The notes under the pieces were generated by a model. The model made no database searches and was not told the DNA's origin. It saw only the letters and a program-made list of their open reading frames with translations. This document shows, piece after piece, positions 42,284 through 50,587 of a DNA stretch of 64,000 nucleotides (the stretch's first letter is position 1; every line of letters starts with the position of its first letter). Origin of the DNA: Halogeometricum rufum (GTDB lineage: Archaea; Halobacteriota; Halobacteria; Halobacteriales; Haloferacaceae); NCBI RefSeq assembly GCF_900112175.1, contig NZ_FOYT01000001.1, forward strand, positions 1,674,001 to 1,738,000, in the 5' to 3' direction. The position numbers were made by a program, and so were the translations under genes.

Positions 42284-44868
42284 CGCGTCTCTCCCCCGTC
42301 GGTGGTTGCGTCGGATGAGGGTTGCGCATCGACGACCCCTCCGTCCGTCGCGAGTGCGTCGGAGTCGGGGTCCGACTCCCCGTCGCCGGCCGCCCCCTGT
42401 TCGGCCATTGGTACGTCCGGGCTCTCGTTGGCGAAGCGGTCCCAGACGACGAGCGCCGACGGCAGCACCACCAGCGACGCCAGGAACGAGTAGACGATGG
42501 AGAGGGCGGTGAGGATGCCGAACTGGCCCAGCACGGACAGCACGGACAGCACGAGGACGCCGATGCCGAACGCCGTCGTGAACATGCTGCCCATGAGTGC
42601 GCCGCCCGTCCCGACGACGGTCCGCCGGAGCGCGGTCTGCAGGTCCGTCTTCTTCCGCTCGTCGAGGAAGCGGTGGACGACGTGGACCGAGTAGTCGATG
42701 CCCAGCCCGATGGTCAGCGAGAGGATGGTGGCCGTGAACGCGTTGAACGAGATGCCTATGAGCCGCATCGTCCCGGCGACGCCCGCCACCGACACCACGA
42801 TGGGGACGAGGTTGGCGAGGGCGATGGACGGCAGGCCGTCCAGGACCCAGTAGATGAACACGAGGAACACCACCGTCCCGCCGAGTGCGAGTCCAAGACT
42901 CGTCACGGCGGAGTTGAAGATGAGGTCGGACACCTGCTGGAAGACGACGGTGTTGCCCGTGGCGACGGCGTCGAACCGGAACCGGTCGGCGATCTTGCGG
43001 GCGTCCGCCGTCACCTCCTTGTCGGAGGCGTCCGCCGAGGTGGTGTAGACGACGCGGGCGCTCCGGTGGTCCTCGGCGAGGTAGCGGTCCACCTCGGAAG
43101 ACACCGGCGACGTCTCCAAGTAGTCGTATATCTCGTCGAGGTTGTCGTCCGGCACGCCGTTGTCGTTCACGTCGTTGCGGTTGACGAGGGCGGCGAACTC
43201 GGGGTCCTCCTCGGCGTAGTCTCTGATGACGGTGACGATGCTCGTCGACTCGGCCCGTCTGTCCTCGGAGACGAACGACCCCGGTGGGTCCTCGCCCGCG
43301 CGGTGAATCTGCTCTAAGGCGGCGTCGTTCTCCATCCGCCCCTCGAGGTATATCGTGACCGACCCCCCCTGCGTGCTGGTGAACTTGTCTTCGAGGAAGT
43401 TCAGCGTTCCGACGACGGAGTAGTCGGAGGGGGCGAACGGTTCGGGCAGCGCCTTCAGGAGCGGCGACACCTCCTCCGGCGGGAGGAAGTCCTCCTGCGA
43501 GAACGACGTGTCGACGCCCGTCGCGTACCCCGCCGCCCCGACGCTGAGCAGGAGGGTGAGGACGAGGAAGAGGACGGGTATCCGGTTCGAGATGGTGACG
43601 CCGACGCTCAGCGTCTCGCCGAGCGCCGACCCCTCCTGTCCGAGCGGTTTCTGGCTGAACGTCGGGATGGGCCAGTCCTGCTTGCGGCGGTCCATCCACA
43701 CCTTCGCGGCGGGCAGGAAGATGCCGAAGATGAGGAACGTGAACGTGATGCCGACGCCGGCGACGACGCCGAAGTCCCGAATCGGGGGCAGGTCGGAGGC
43801 GAGGTTCGAGAGGAAGCCGATGACCGTCGTGCCCGTGACGATGAAGAACGCGACGAGCAACTGGTCGGTCGCCACGCGCATCGCGTCCTCGATGTCCAGC
43901 CCCGTCTCGCGGTCCTCACGGTAGCGGTTGATGGCGTGGATACCGAAGTCGATACCGACCGCCAGCAACAGCGGCGGGACGGAGATCATGATCTGGTTGA
44001 ACGGGATGCCCGCCAGCCCGAGGAAGCCGAACGTCCAGACGACCGCCATCGCGAGCGAGAACGTCCCCAACAGGAGGTCGAGGAGGTCACGGTAGGCGAC
44101 GACGAGGAACAGGACGATGAGGATGACCGCCGCGGGCGTGACGATGAGCAACGAGTCGGTGATGACCGTCCCGAACTCGTCGGAGATGATGCCGCTCCCG
44201 AACACGGTGATGTCCCCGGGCGAGTTGTCGACGATGCGCTGTATCGTCAGCTGAATCGGCGTCAGCGGACTCGACCCCGACTGTCCCGCCGACGAGGAGA
44301 CGTCGGTCGTCAGCGAGTGCTGGACGACGCCGATGGTCGAGGACGCCGACGCGCTCTGCGCGTTGAAGTCGTTGCTCAGCGTGCCGGTGAACGCGGGGTT
44401 GTCCGCGTTCGCTCGGACGGCCGCCCGGACGTCGCTCTGCGTGGCGCGTTCGAGCGTCGTAATCTGGCGTTCGAGCGTCGTCGCCTGCGGGTCGATGGTT
44501 CGGGCGACCACGGCCGCGGCCGAGGACGTGCCGCTGACGCGCAACGTCGGTTTCTCCTCGATGCGCTCCTGCGTCCGGAGCATCGCGAGCAGCGACTGCC
44601 TCGAGAGGACGTTCGGACTCCGCTGGATGAGCTGTGTGCTGCCCGTGTTCTCGCCGAACACCGGGAGGAACTCGTCGTTTATCTGGTCGAGGGCGTCCTG
44701 CGCGGGGATGTCCTCGGCGAACTGCTGGGTCCCCGACTCGGTCGAGACGCTCCCGAGACCGACGGCGAAGAGCGCCGTGACGAGGAGGAACGCCAGTATG
44801 ACCCTCCCGGACTGCTCGACGATTCGGTCGTCGACCCAGTCGACGATGCGTTGGTAGTCGTAGTTCAT
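42280..44868 (-). CDS. RND superfamily exporter, MMPL type (COG1033)
   Basis: An 862-residue membrane exporter of two similar halves, each with a large extracellular loop after the first helix. Helices near the start (VILAFLLVTALFAVGLGSV) and in the two bundles (GIISDEFGTVITDSLLIVTPAAVILIVLFLVVAYRD; GTVVFLVFIYWVLDGLPSIALANLVPIVVSVAGVAG). Conserved internal stretches LLLAVGIDFGIHAINRYRE and IGLGIDYSVHVVHRFLDERKK each contain a buried Asp typical of proton coupling. The tail is acidic. Its start is three bases before the end of the COG1361 gene and it overlaps the regulator; a tight operon. Cargo unknown: lipids or hydrophobic molecules by analogy with MMPL and HpnN. Confidence 0.9.
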   Translation of the reverse strand: MNYDYQRIVDWVDDRIVEQSGRVILAFLLVTALFAVGLGSVSTESGTQQFAEDIPAQDALDQINDEFLPVFGENTGSTQLIQRSPNVLSRQSLLAMLRTQERIEEKPTLRVSGTSSAAAVVARTIDPQATTLERQITTLERATQSDVRAAVRANADNPAFTGTLSNDFNAQSASASSTIGVVQHSLTTDVSSSAGQSGSSPLTPIQLTIQRIVDNSPGDITVFGSGIISDEFGTVITDSLLIVTPAAVILIVLFLVVAYRDLLDLLLGTFSLAMAVVWTFGFLGLAGIPFNQIMISVPPLLLAVGIDFGIHAINRYREDRETGLDIEDAMRVATDQLLVAFFIVTGTTVIGFLSNLASDLPPIRDFGVVAGVGITFTFLIFGIFLPAAKVWMDRRKQDWPIPTFSQKPLGQEGSALGETLSVGVTISNRIPVLFLVLTLLLSVGAAGYATGVDTSFSQEDFLPPEEVSPLLKALPEPFAPSDYSVVGTLNFLEDKFTSTQGGSVTIYLEGRMENDAALEQIHRAGEDPPGSFVSEDRRAESTSIVTVIRDYAEEDPEFAALVNRNDVNDNGVPDDNLDEIYDYLETSPVSSEVDRYLAEDHRSARVVYTTSADASDKEVTADARKIADRFRFDAVATGNTVVFQQVSDLIFNSAVTSLGLALGGTVVFLVFIYWVLDGLPSIALANLVPIVVSVAGVAGTMRLIGISFNAFTATILSLTIGLGIDYSVHVVHRFLDERKKTDLQTALRRTVVGTGGALMGSMFTTAFGIGVLVLSVLSVLGQFGILTALSIVYSFLASLVVLPSALVVWDRFANESPDVPMAEQGAAGDGESDPDSDALATDGGVVDAQPSSDATTDGGETR

Positions 44869-44871
44869 CCG

Positions 44872-46746
44872 TTAGTCCTGTCGGCGGACGTAGACGAAGC
44901 CGAGTATCCCGAGGAGGCCGACGACGACGATGGCGATGAGACCGAGGGGGAGGCCGCCGCCCTCGGACTCCGTCACCTCGACGGGAACCTGGTACGTGTC
45001 GGAGATGACCGTCTCACCCTGACTGTCGTCGTACTGGAAGTCCATCTTCACGGGGTACGTCTTCGCCAGCGCACTCCCCGACGAACTCACCTCGAAGACG
45101 ATGGTCTCCGACTCGCCGGGTTCGAGTTCGGCGATGAACGCCTCGGAGTTCGACGTGCTGAGCGGCGACTCGGTGTATATCTTCGCCGAGATGTCCGTCA
45201 GCACCTCCTCGCGGGTGTTCGTCACCTCGACGCGGAACTCGCCGGTTTCGCCCGCCGCGTACGTCGCGTTCACGGGCGACACCTCGAACTCGTCGGACTT
45301 CGGGCCGATGTCGGTGCGGACCTCGATGGCGTCGGAGGTGCGCTGGGTGTTGTCTTCGTCGCGGTAGTTCACGGTGAACCCGAACTGTCGGGGACCGCCG
45401 GCGGAGGCCGAGGAGACTTCCACCTCGAACTCGAAGTCGCGGGCCTCGCCCGGCGCGAGGTTGCCGACGGCGTACTCCGTCTCGACGGGCGTCACCGTCT
45501 GTCCGGACGGGTCGAACCGCAGGACGGCGTTCGTCACCGGTTCGTCGTCGGTGTTGACGAGAGTCCCGCTGAGCGTCCCCTCCTCGCCGACGCGGAGCGT
45601 GCTCTCGAGGTTCCGGATGGCGAAGCCGGACCCGCTCTCGTTGACCTCGACGGGCAGGTCCACGACGTCGCTCTGGACCTGGTCACCGTCGCCGTTACGG
45701 TAGTTGACCTGCACGCCGTACTGGCGCGGTCCGGGGTCGGCGGACTCCCCGACGCTCACCGTGAAGGAGAACTCGGTCGACTCGCCGGGTTCGAGCGACC
45801 CGGCGGCGTACTCCGTCTCGGTCGCCTGCGCGGTCTGACTGTTCGTCTGGAAGACGACGACGGCGTTGTGCGCCGTCAGCGGACCGGTGTTCGTGATGGT
45901 CCCCGTCACCTTCCCGCTGCCGCCGACGCGGAGCGAACTCTCCACCTCGGAGACGTCGAACGTCACCTCGGGGAGCGCCCGCATGCCGACGGTCAGCGCC
46001 GGACTCGTGCGGGCGTTGCCGGAGGCGTCCTTGTACGAGACGGTGCCTTCGAGCGAGTAGTTGCCGGGCTGGGCGGACTCGCCGAGTCGCACGTCGTACT
46101 GGAACGTCTGCTCTCCGCCCTTCTTCCAGTTCTCGACGAAGCGCGTCGCCTGCGCCCCGCCGCCGAGGCTCACGTCGTTGTTGCTCGACGCGAGCGTGAA
46201 CGTGGCGTCGGAGGCGGCCTCCTCGCCGACGTTCTCCATCGTGACGTTGAGCGTCCCGCGGCCGTCGACGGTGGCCGTCGAGTTGGTGGCGGTGACGACG
46301 AACCGGGGACCGCTCTGGACCTTCACGGGCACTTCGAGCGAGCGGGTGATCTGTTTGGCGTCACCGCTCCCGGAGTCGAACTGGTACGTGACCGTTATCG
46401 GAATCCTGTACGTCCCGCTGTCGATGTCGGACGGGACCGACATCCGGAGCGTCTGCGTCGCCGGTTCGCCGCCGGGCAACTGCGGGACGTAGAGGTTCTC
46501 CGTCAGCACGTTTATCGGCGACTTGTCGCCGACGCGGACGCGGACGTTCCGCGCGGTGACCGTCTCGTCTTCGGCGCCGCCGGGGTCGTTCACGAGCTGG
46601 AAGTCGACGGTGTTCTCCGTCCCCGGTTGCACCGTCGGTTGCGGGACGATGACCTGGATGTCCGGGTTCGAAGTGAGCGCTGCGGCAGGAACGGCACTCG
46701 CGACGAGTGCGACGACCAAGAGGACTGTGAGTGACTTCCGTATCAT
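44872..46746 (-). CDS. COG1361 surface protein with CARDB-like repeats and C-terminal anchor helix
   Basis: A 624-residue exported protein. N-terminal signal MIRKSLTVLLVVALVASAVPAAAL, then repeated Ig-like NEW3/CARDB modules: GRGTLNVTMENVGEEAASDATFTL, GSGKVTGTITNTGPLTAHNAVVVF, EEGTLSGTLVNTDDEPVTNAVLRF and AAGETGEFRVEVTNTREEVLTDISAKI, each followed by a similar acidic strand with E-P-G-E or E-P-G. The C-terminus has a membrane helix (LGLIAIVVVGLLGILGFVYV) with a basic end. So it is an extracellular modular protein anchored in the membrane. It starts the operon with an RND exporter, which suggests an accessory or adaptor role in export. The first ATG is at 46744-46746. Confidence 0.87.
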   Translation of the reverse strand: MIRKSLTVLLVVALVASAVPAAALTSNPDIQVIVPQPTVQPGTENTVDFQLVNDPGGAEDETVTARNVRVRVGDKSPINVLTENLYVPQLPGGEPATQTLRMSVPSDIDSGTYRIPITVTYQFDSGSGDAKQITRSLEVPVKVQSGPRFVVTATNSTATVDGRGTLNVTMENVGEEAASDATFTLASSNNDVSLGGGAQATRFVENWKKGGEQTFQYDVRLGESAQPGNYSLEGTVSYKDASGNARTSPALTVGMRALPEVTFDVSEVESSLRVGGSGKVTGTITNTGPLTAHNAVVVFQTNSQTAQATETEYAAGSLEPGESTEFSFTVSVGESADPGPRQYGVQVNYRNGDGDQVQSDVVDLPVEVNESGSGFAIRNLESTLRVGEEGTLSGTLVNTDDEPVTNAVLRFDPSGQTVTPVETEYAVGNLAPGEARDFEFEVEVSSASAGGPRQFGFTVNYRDEDNTQRTSDAIEVRTDIGPKSDEFEVSPVNATYAAGETGEFRVEVTNTREEVLTDISAKIYTESPLSTSNSEAFIAELEPGESETIVFEVSSSGSALAKTYPVKMDFQYDDSQGETVISDTYQVPVEVTESEGGGLPLGLIAIVVVGLLGILGFVYVRRQD

Positions 46747-46825
46747 GTGATGTGAGCGCCCGCCGTCGGAATCTGACCGGGCGCGGGCTGACCCGGTACT
46801 GTCGCTTCGTGTAGTCCGATTGACC

Positions 46826-46895
46826 GCCTAGAATATAAGGTGTTGTAAATTTCGACAAACAAACTCTGCGTTTGCGTTGTAGTAGAAATTTACAA
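46826..46895 (-). promoter_or_regulatory. Promoter and long inverted-repeat operator of the COG1361-RND-TrmB operon
   Basis: An AT-rich stretch between the DICT gene and the COG1361 gene. The minus strand has a TATA box CTTATATTC (46831-46839). Beside it lie perfect 11-bp inverted arms TTGTAAATTTC (46843-46853) and GAAATTTACAA (46885-46895), whose centres are 42 bp apart, four helical turns. Each arm contains the palindrome AAATTT. A second small inverted repeat CAAAC-TCTGC-GTTTG (46860-46874) sits between the arms. It probably binds the TrmB-type protein of the operon; it could also act in termination of the upstream gene. Confidence 0.6.
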
Positions 46896-46901
46896 ACAGC
46901 C

Positions 46902-47603
46902 TCACGTCGACGATGCATACCGGGTCGAGAGGTGCGAGAGGACCGAGTCGACCACGTCCGGGTCGTACGTCCAGAACCCGCGGAACACGCCGGGGTCGCG
47001 TTCCTCCGCGAGGAGCGCGCACTTGGACTCGTCGTCGCCCGCGCCGTCGTAGACGACGAACCACGTCGCGGCAATCTCGTCGTCGTCGACGAGGTGGACG
47101 GTCACGCCGTCGGGGCGGGGCGCGTCCCGGTCCGGAACGGCGTAGGCGTGGATGTCGAGGTCCTTGCTCGCCAGGTCGCTGTACACCCGTTCCTGCGTGC
47201 CGAGCGTGGAGGCGCGCTGGAAGCCGGCGTGCAGCGAGCCCTGCCCGTACCGCCACGCCCGGTCCTCTATCTCGCGGGACGTGGCGGCCATCTGCGTCCC
47301 GTCGTACGAGGAGAACGTGGTCCGGTCGATTCGGCTCAGCACGTCTCGGAACTGCTCTTCGAACGCCTCGGTGGTGAGCGGCGTCGGCAGACCCGAGCAG
47401 TCGGTGCGGACGAACCCGCCGTCGCTGTCGGTGAGTTCCACGTGTCCCGACAGCGACTCGTCGGCGGTACGGCGTTCGACCGTCAGCGGGTACGGCGCGG
47501 CGTACTCCCGCAACTGTTCGACCAACTGGTCGGGCGCGGGGTCGTAGACGACGAGCGTCCGTCGTCGCTCCCTGACGGCCGTGATTATGTCCCGCAAACT
47601 CAT
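46902..47603 (-). CDS. DICT-domain sensory protein
   Basis: A 233-residue protein containing a DICT domain, a sensor module found in haloarchaeal and cyanobacterial signalling proteins. Key stretches: DIITAVRERRRTLVVYDPAPDQLVEQLREYA near the start, then DGTQMAATSREIEDRAWRYGQGSLHAGFQRASTLGTQERVYSDLA (the DICT signature) and VTVHLVDDDEIAATWFVVYDG. No HTH or kinase domain is attached, so it may relay by binding another protein. TTTTAG (minus strand) lies 27 bp upstream. On the same strand just before the COG1361 operon. Confidence 0.78.
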   Translation of the reverse strand: MSLRDIITAVRERRRTLVVYDPAPDQLVEQLREYAAPYPLTVERRTADESLSGHVELTDSDGGFVRTDCSGLPTPLTTEAFEEQFRDVLSRIDRTTFSSYDGTQMAATSREIEDRAWRYGQGSLHAGFQRASTLGTQERVYSDLASKDLDIHAYAVPDRDAPRPDGVTVHLVDDDEIAATWFVVYDGAGDDESKCALLAEERDPGVFRGFWTYDPDVVDSVLSHLSTRYASST

Positions 47604-47668
47604 CGATCACGTCAACCTATGCCGGTATCCCTAAAACCGTTTTGTGCGGTTCGGCCGGAGCGGTCCCG

Positions 47669-48094
47669 TCACGGAGAGAGCGCGTCGAGCACGATGGACG
47701 CCTCCACGTAGTCCCGTTCTTCCACCATCGGGTCGTCCCCGTAGTTCGCCACCGTCTCGCGCGCGTCGGCGCGGAGGCGCGACTCCAGTTCGGTCTGGTC
47801 GGGTTCCTCGCGGGTCCGAGAGGTGAACGCCTCGAAGTCCTCCCGGATGCTGAACGACGCCCGCGCGACGTTGCACCGCGAGAGCGGGTTCATGTCCATC
47901 TCGACGACGAGGTCACGGACGAGTTCCCAGTCGCTCTCGCAGAAGTGAATCGACACCTCGCCGACGATGTCGCGCCACGCGATGGGGCCGGAGTGCTTCA
48001 TCATCGGCACCGCGCGCGGCGGCACGTCCACGCGGGCGACCGTCTCCGGGTCGTCACAGAGGCAGCACGGTTGCTCCGTCTTGCCCGTGTACAT
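47669..48094 (-). CDS. Cysteine-rich small haloarchaeal protein, unknown function
   Basis: A 141-residue protein. The start MYTGKTEQPCCLCDDPETVARVDVPP has three clustered Cys (CCxC), and IHFCESDWELVRDLVVEMDMNPLSRCNV carries two more with a His, so a zinc site is likely. The C-terminal half is acidic (REEPDQTELESRLRADARETVANYGDD). I do not recognise a family. It has an AT-rich core (GGATTAGTG) 22-27 bp before the ATG and is separated from the HTH gene by 57 bp. Confidence 0.65.
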   Translation of the reverse strand: MYTGKTEQPCCLCDDPETVARVDVPPRAVPMMKHSGPIAWRDIVGEVSIHFCESDWELVRDLVVEMDMNPLSRCNVARASFSIREDFEAFTSRTREEPDQTELESRLRADARETVANYGDDPMVEERDYVEASIVLDALSP

Positions 48095-48151
48095 ACTCGT
48101 GGTACGGGCGCGACGGATTAGTGCGTTCGCCTCCCGGCGACGGCGTCGGCG

Positions 48152-48823
48152 TCAGTTCCGGAGGCGTCGTCGGCAGGCGTCCACGAAGCCGTTGACGTCC
48201 ACCTCGGCGTCGCGTTCGAGCGTGACGAGCACTTCGGCGTCGTCGCCGACGGAGAGTCGAACCAACAGCAGGTGTTCGTAGCCGCGGACGACGAACTGGT
48301 CCTCGCCCGTCGGCAGGTCCACCAGTTTCTCGTCCACCGTGGCGTCCCCCGCGCGGAGCGCGGCGATGAGGGTGGCGAGCGTTCGCTCGTCGTACCGGTC
48401 GCGCGCCGCCTCGTCGGCGACGAACACGTCCGAGTCGTCGCCGTCGCGCGCGACGACGAGTCGGACGTCGTCGGCGTGTTCCTCGCGAAGGTACTCGACG
48501 AGCGGTTCGTACGGGAACGCCCCCGCCTCGACGAAGGAGACGGAGACGGAGGCAGATTCGCCTTCCAGTCTGAGGAGCGCCTGCTTTCCATCGCGCGTCA
48601 GGCCGTAGAGCCGACCCTTCTGCTGTGACTCGGGAACGAGGAGTTCGACGACTCCCCGGTCGCGGAGTTCCGAGAGTGCCCGCGAGACGTGCGGTTGGGC
48701 CAAATCGAGCCTCGTCGCGATTTTCGACGGGAGTTCGGGGCCCTCCCGGTCGAGAAACTCACAGACGGACGCTCTGTACCGTGAGCTCGCGATGTACCCC
48801 GCGGTATCCCAGGATTCACTCAT
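48152..48823 (-). CDS. Winged-helix transcriptional regulator
   Basis: A 223-residue protein starting MSESWDTAGYIASSRYRASVCEFL. Residues 15-75 form a MarR/ArsR-like winged helix: VCEFLDREGPELPSKIATRLDLAQPHVSRALSELRDRGVVELL, with the recognition helix in PHVSRALSEL. A C-terminal domain (LLVRLSVGDDAEVLVTLERDAEVDVNGFVDACRRRLRN) resembles a haloarchaeal sensory extension. A start 14 codons upstream exists, but ATG 48821-48823 has TATA-like sequence (about 48842-48849) before it. Targets unknown. Confidence 0.78.
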   Translation of the reverse strand: MSESWDTAGYIASSRYRASVCEFLDREGPELPSKIATRLDLAQPHVSRALSELRDRGVVELLVPESQQKGRLYGLTRDGKQALLRLEGESASVSVSFVEAGAFPYEPLVEYLREEHADDVRLVVARDGDDSDVFVADEAARDRYDERTLATLIAALRAGDATVDEKLVDLPTGEDQFVVRGYEHLLLVRLSVGDDAEVLVTLERDAEVDVNGFVDACRRRLRN

Positions 48824-49008
48824 CGGTAGGGAAGTCCATTCAGCTATAGTCGGATACGAGCGCACCTATATTTTTCGAGAGATTGAGAGAAAATTCAGAC
48901 GTTCGGCCAGACTCTCCGTTTGTGAGTACCCGGCAGAATCTTACCGTGCGGCCCGCGACCCGACGGGCCGCGAATCGAGGATGTCTCCCCTTCTCGAAAC
49001 CACGTATC

Positions 49009-49299
49009 GTGCTGATACCGGAACTCACGACGACAGCACTCCGGTTCGACGGGCCCGGCGCGGGAGTCGCGTTCCTCCTCGGACGCCTCCTGTTCGGTCT
49101 GGTCCTCGCCTTCGTGGGCCTGAACCACCTGCTCGACGTCGACGACATGACCGGCTACGCGCAGGCGAAGGGGCTCCCGGCGGCGCGATTCACCGTCGTC
49201 GCCTCCGGCGTGATGCTCGGCGTCGGCGGCCTCGGCATCGCCGCGGGCGTCTACCCGTCAGTCGCCGCCGGCGACACGCCTATCGCGTTCGGCGGGTAA
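49009..49299 (+). pseudogene. Truncated DoxX-family gene
   Basis: From the GTG at 49009 the frame encodes about 96 residues of a DoxX membrane protein: LRFDGPGAGVAFLLGRLLFGLVLAFVGLNHLLDVDDMTGYAQAKGLPAARFTVV, then VMLGVGGLGIAAGVYPSVAAG. Normal DoxX proteins have four helices and 140-180 residues. Here the frame ends at TAA (49297-49299) after two to three helices, and the following 90 bp encode no missing part in any frame. No convincing start or promoter lies upstream either. It looks like a decayed copy, though a short stable protein cannot be ruled out. Confidence 0.55.
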
Positions 49300-49387
49300 C
49301 GCGAGACGATGACCCGACGGACCACGAGGCGACGGCGGACGCACCGACGGCAGACGAACCGACGGCGCGGGCGCGAGGTGCGGTGAC

Positions 49388-49972
49388 GTGGACGGACCGC
49401 CCGACGCGTTCGGGTCGCCGTACCGCCTGCTCTCCGGTGCCGTCGTCCCCCGCCCCATCGCGTGGGTGAGCACCCGCGCGCCCGACGGGACGCGGAACCT
49501 CGCGCCGTACAGTTTCTCCAACGTGGTGACGCCGGACCCGCCGACGCTGCTGTTCTCCGCGTCTGGCACCGGCGACGACAGGAAGGACACCGCCCGCAAC
49601 GCCGTCGAGACGGGCGAGTTCGTCTGGAACGTCGTCACCGCGGACGTGGCGGAGGCGATGAACGAGACGAGTGCGACGCTCCCGCCCGAAACGGACGAGT
49701 TCGAACGCGCCGGCGTGACGCCCGCCGCCGGCGTCGCCGTCGACGCGCCGCGCGTCGCGGAGGCGCGCGTCTCCTTCGAGTGTCGCCTCGCCGAGACGCT
49801 GGACGTCGGCGTCTTCACCGTCGTCCTCGGCGAAGTCGTCCACGCGCACGTGGACGAGTCCCTGCTCACGGACGGGAAGATGGACACGCGAAAACTGGAC
49901 GCCGTCGGCCGGATGGCCGGCAGCGACTACGCCCGGACGACCGACCGGTTCTCGATGGAACGGCCGCCGTAG
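49388..49972 (+). CDS. Flavin reductase-like FMN-binding protein
   Basis: A 194-residue protein of the flavin reductase-like (DIM6/NTAB) family. The N-terminus PPDAFGSPYRLLSGAVVPRPIAWVSTRAPDGTRNLAPYSFSNVVTPDPPTLLFS is the flavin-binding beta-barrel mark (residues 2-60); DTARNAVETGEFVWNVVTADVAEAMNETSATLPPETDEF and LDVGVFTVVLGEVVHAHVDES follow. Such proteins supply reduced flavin or bind FMN. GTG start at 49388; the preceding sequence translates to an acidic, DoxX-remnant-like stretch. No partner oxygenase is adjacent. Confidence 0.85.
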   Translation: MDGPPDAFGSPYRLLSGAVVPRPIAWVSTRAPDGTRNLAPYSFSNVVTPDPPTLLFSASGTGDDRKDTARNAVETGEFVWNVVTADVAEAMNETSATLPPETDEFERAGVTPAAGVAVDAPRVAEARVSFECRLAETLDVGVFTVVLGEVVHAHVDESLLTDGKMDTRKLDAVGRMAGSDYARTTDRFSMERPP

Positions 49973-50057
49973 TCGGCCGTTCGCGCGGCCCCGACGGAGT
50001 CGACGCCGCCGGTTACCGCCGCCGTCGTCGACTGCTGCCGCCGTCCCCTGCCGACGC

Positions 50058-50513
50058 CTATCGTTCGGCGAGACGCGCAATCTTTCCGAGGGCGCGTCGG
50101 CAGACGACGGCGTACCCCGCGGCGAGAGGCGGTATCTCGAAGGCGACGCGGCACCGCTCCGGTCCGAGCGCTTCGACCCGGTGGCCCGTCGCCGGGACGC
50201 GCGCGACGGCCCACGTCCACCGGCGCGCGTCGGCGTCGAACGCCGTCACCTCGAACGGCACCCAGACGCCCGCGCCGGCGATTCGAACCTCGCCGGTCGC
50301 TCCCAGTCCGATTCGGTCCGGGCCGCGCACCGCCGTCACCGACGGCCCCCACTCGGGCCACAGACGCGTCTCGACCAGTACGTCCCACGCGTCCTCGGCG
50401 GGGGCGTCCACCGTTCTGGCGACGACGAGACGCCGACCGTCCGGCGTCCGTTCGACCGTCGTCTCGGTTCGTCTCACCCTTGGTAACGAGTCAGCCGCAG
50501 AATCCTTATACAT
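50058..50513 (-). CDS. SRPBCC-fold protein (START-like)
   Basis: A 151-residue protein of the polyketide-cyclase/START fold: RRLVVARTVDAPAEDAWDVLVETRLWPEWGPSVTAVRGPDRIGLGATGEVRI is the typical helix-grip start, and VWVPFEVTAFDADARRWTWAVARVPATGHRVEALGPERCRVAFEIP the barrel strands. Members bind lipids, polyketides or other hydrophobic ligands. The ATG at 50511-50513 was preferred; a TTG 15 bp upstream is possible. An AT patch TTATAA (50532-50537) lies 22 bp before it, and a small divergent gene lies on the other side. Ligand unknown. Confidence 0.78.
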   Translation of the reverse strand: MYKDSAADSLPRVRRTETTVERTPDGRRLVVARTVDAPAEDAWDVLVETRLWPEWGPSVTAVRGPDRIGLGATGEVRIAGAGVWVPFEVTAFDADARRWTWAVARVPATGHRVEALGPERCRVAFEIPPLAAGYAVVCRRALGKIARLAER

Positions 50514-50587
50514 ATTGGTATGGTACAAAGTGTTATAATCATTTTCAGGAAAGCGTTAAGCCGTCGCTCGTGCCAGAGACTCACACG

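Noticed and set aside
42280-44868. SecD/SecF
   Set aside because: The two-half RND layout with both GIDFG and GIDYS motifs in one chain and the COG1361 partner fit MMPL/COG1033, and no SecD/F signature is seen.
43936-46734. A 932-codon plus-strand frame opposite the RND and COG1361 genes
   Set aside because: Antisense to two well-supported genes; the product is Arg/His/Val/Asp-rich with no signal, helix or motif. It reflects GC bias.
46843-46895. Insertion-sequence terminal inverted repeats
   Set aside because: Arms are only 42 bp centre to centre, no transposase fits between or beside them, and no target-site duplication is visible.
48865-49008. N-terminal part of DoxX from the TTG at 48883
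   Set aside because: The extension is Arg/Ser-rich, not hydrophobic, and lacks family similarity; it probably is not coding.
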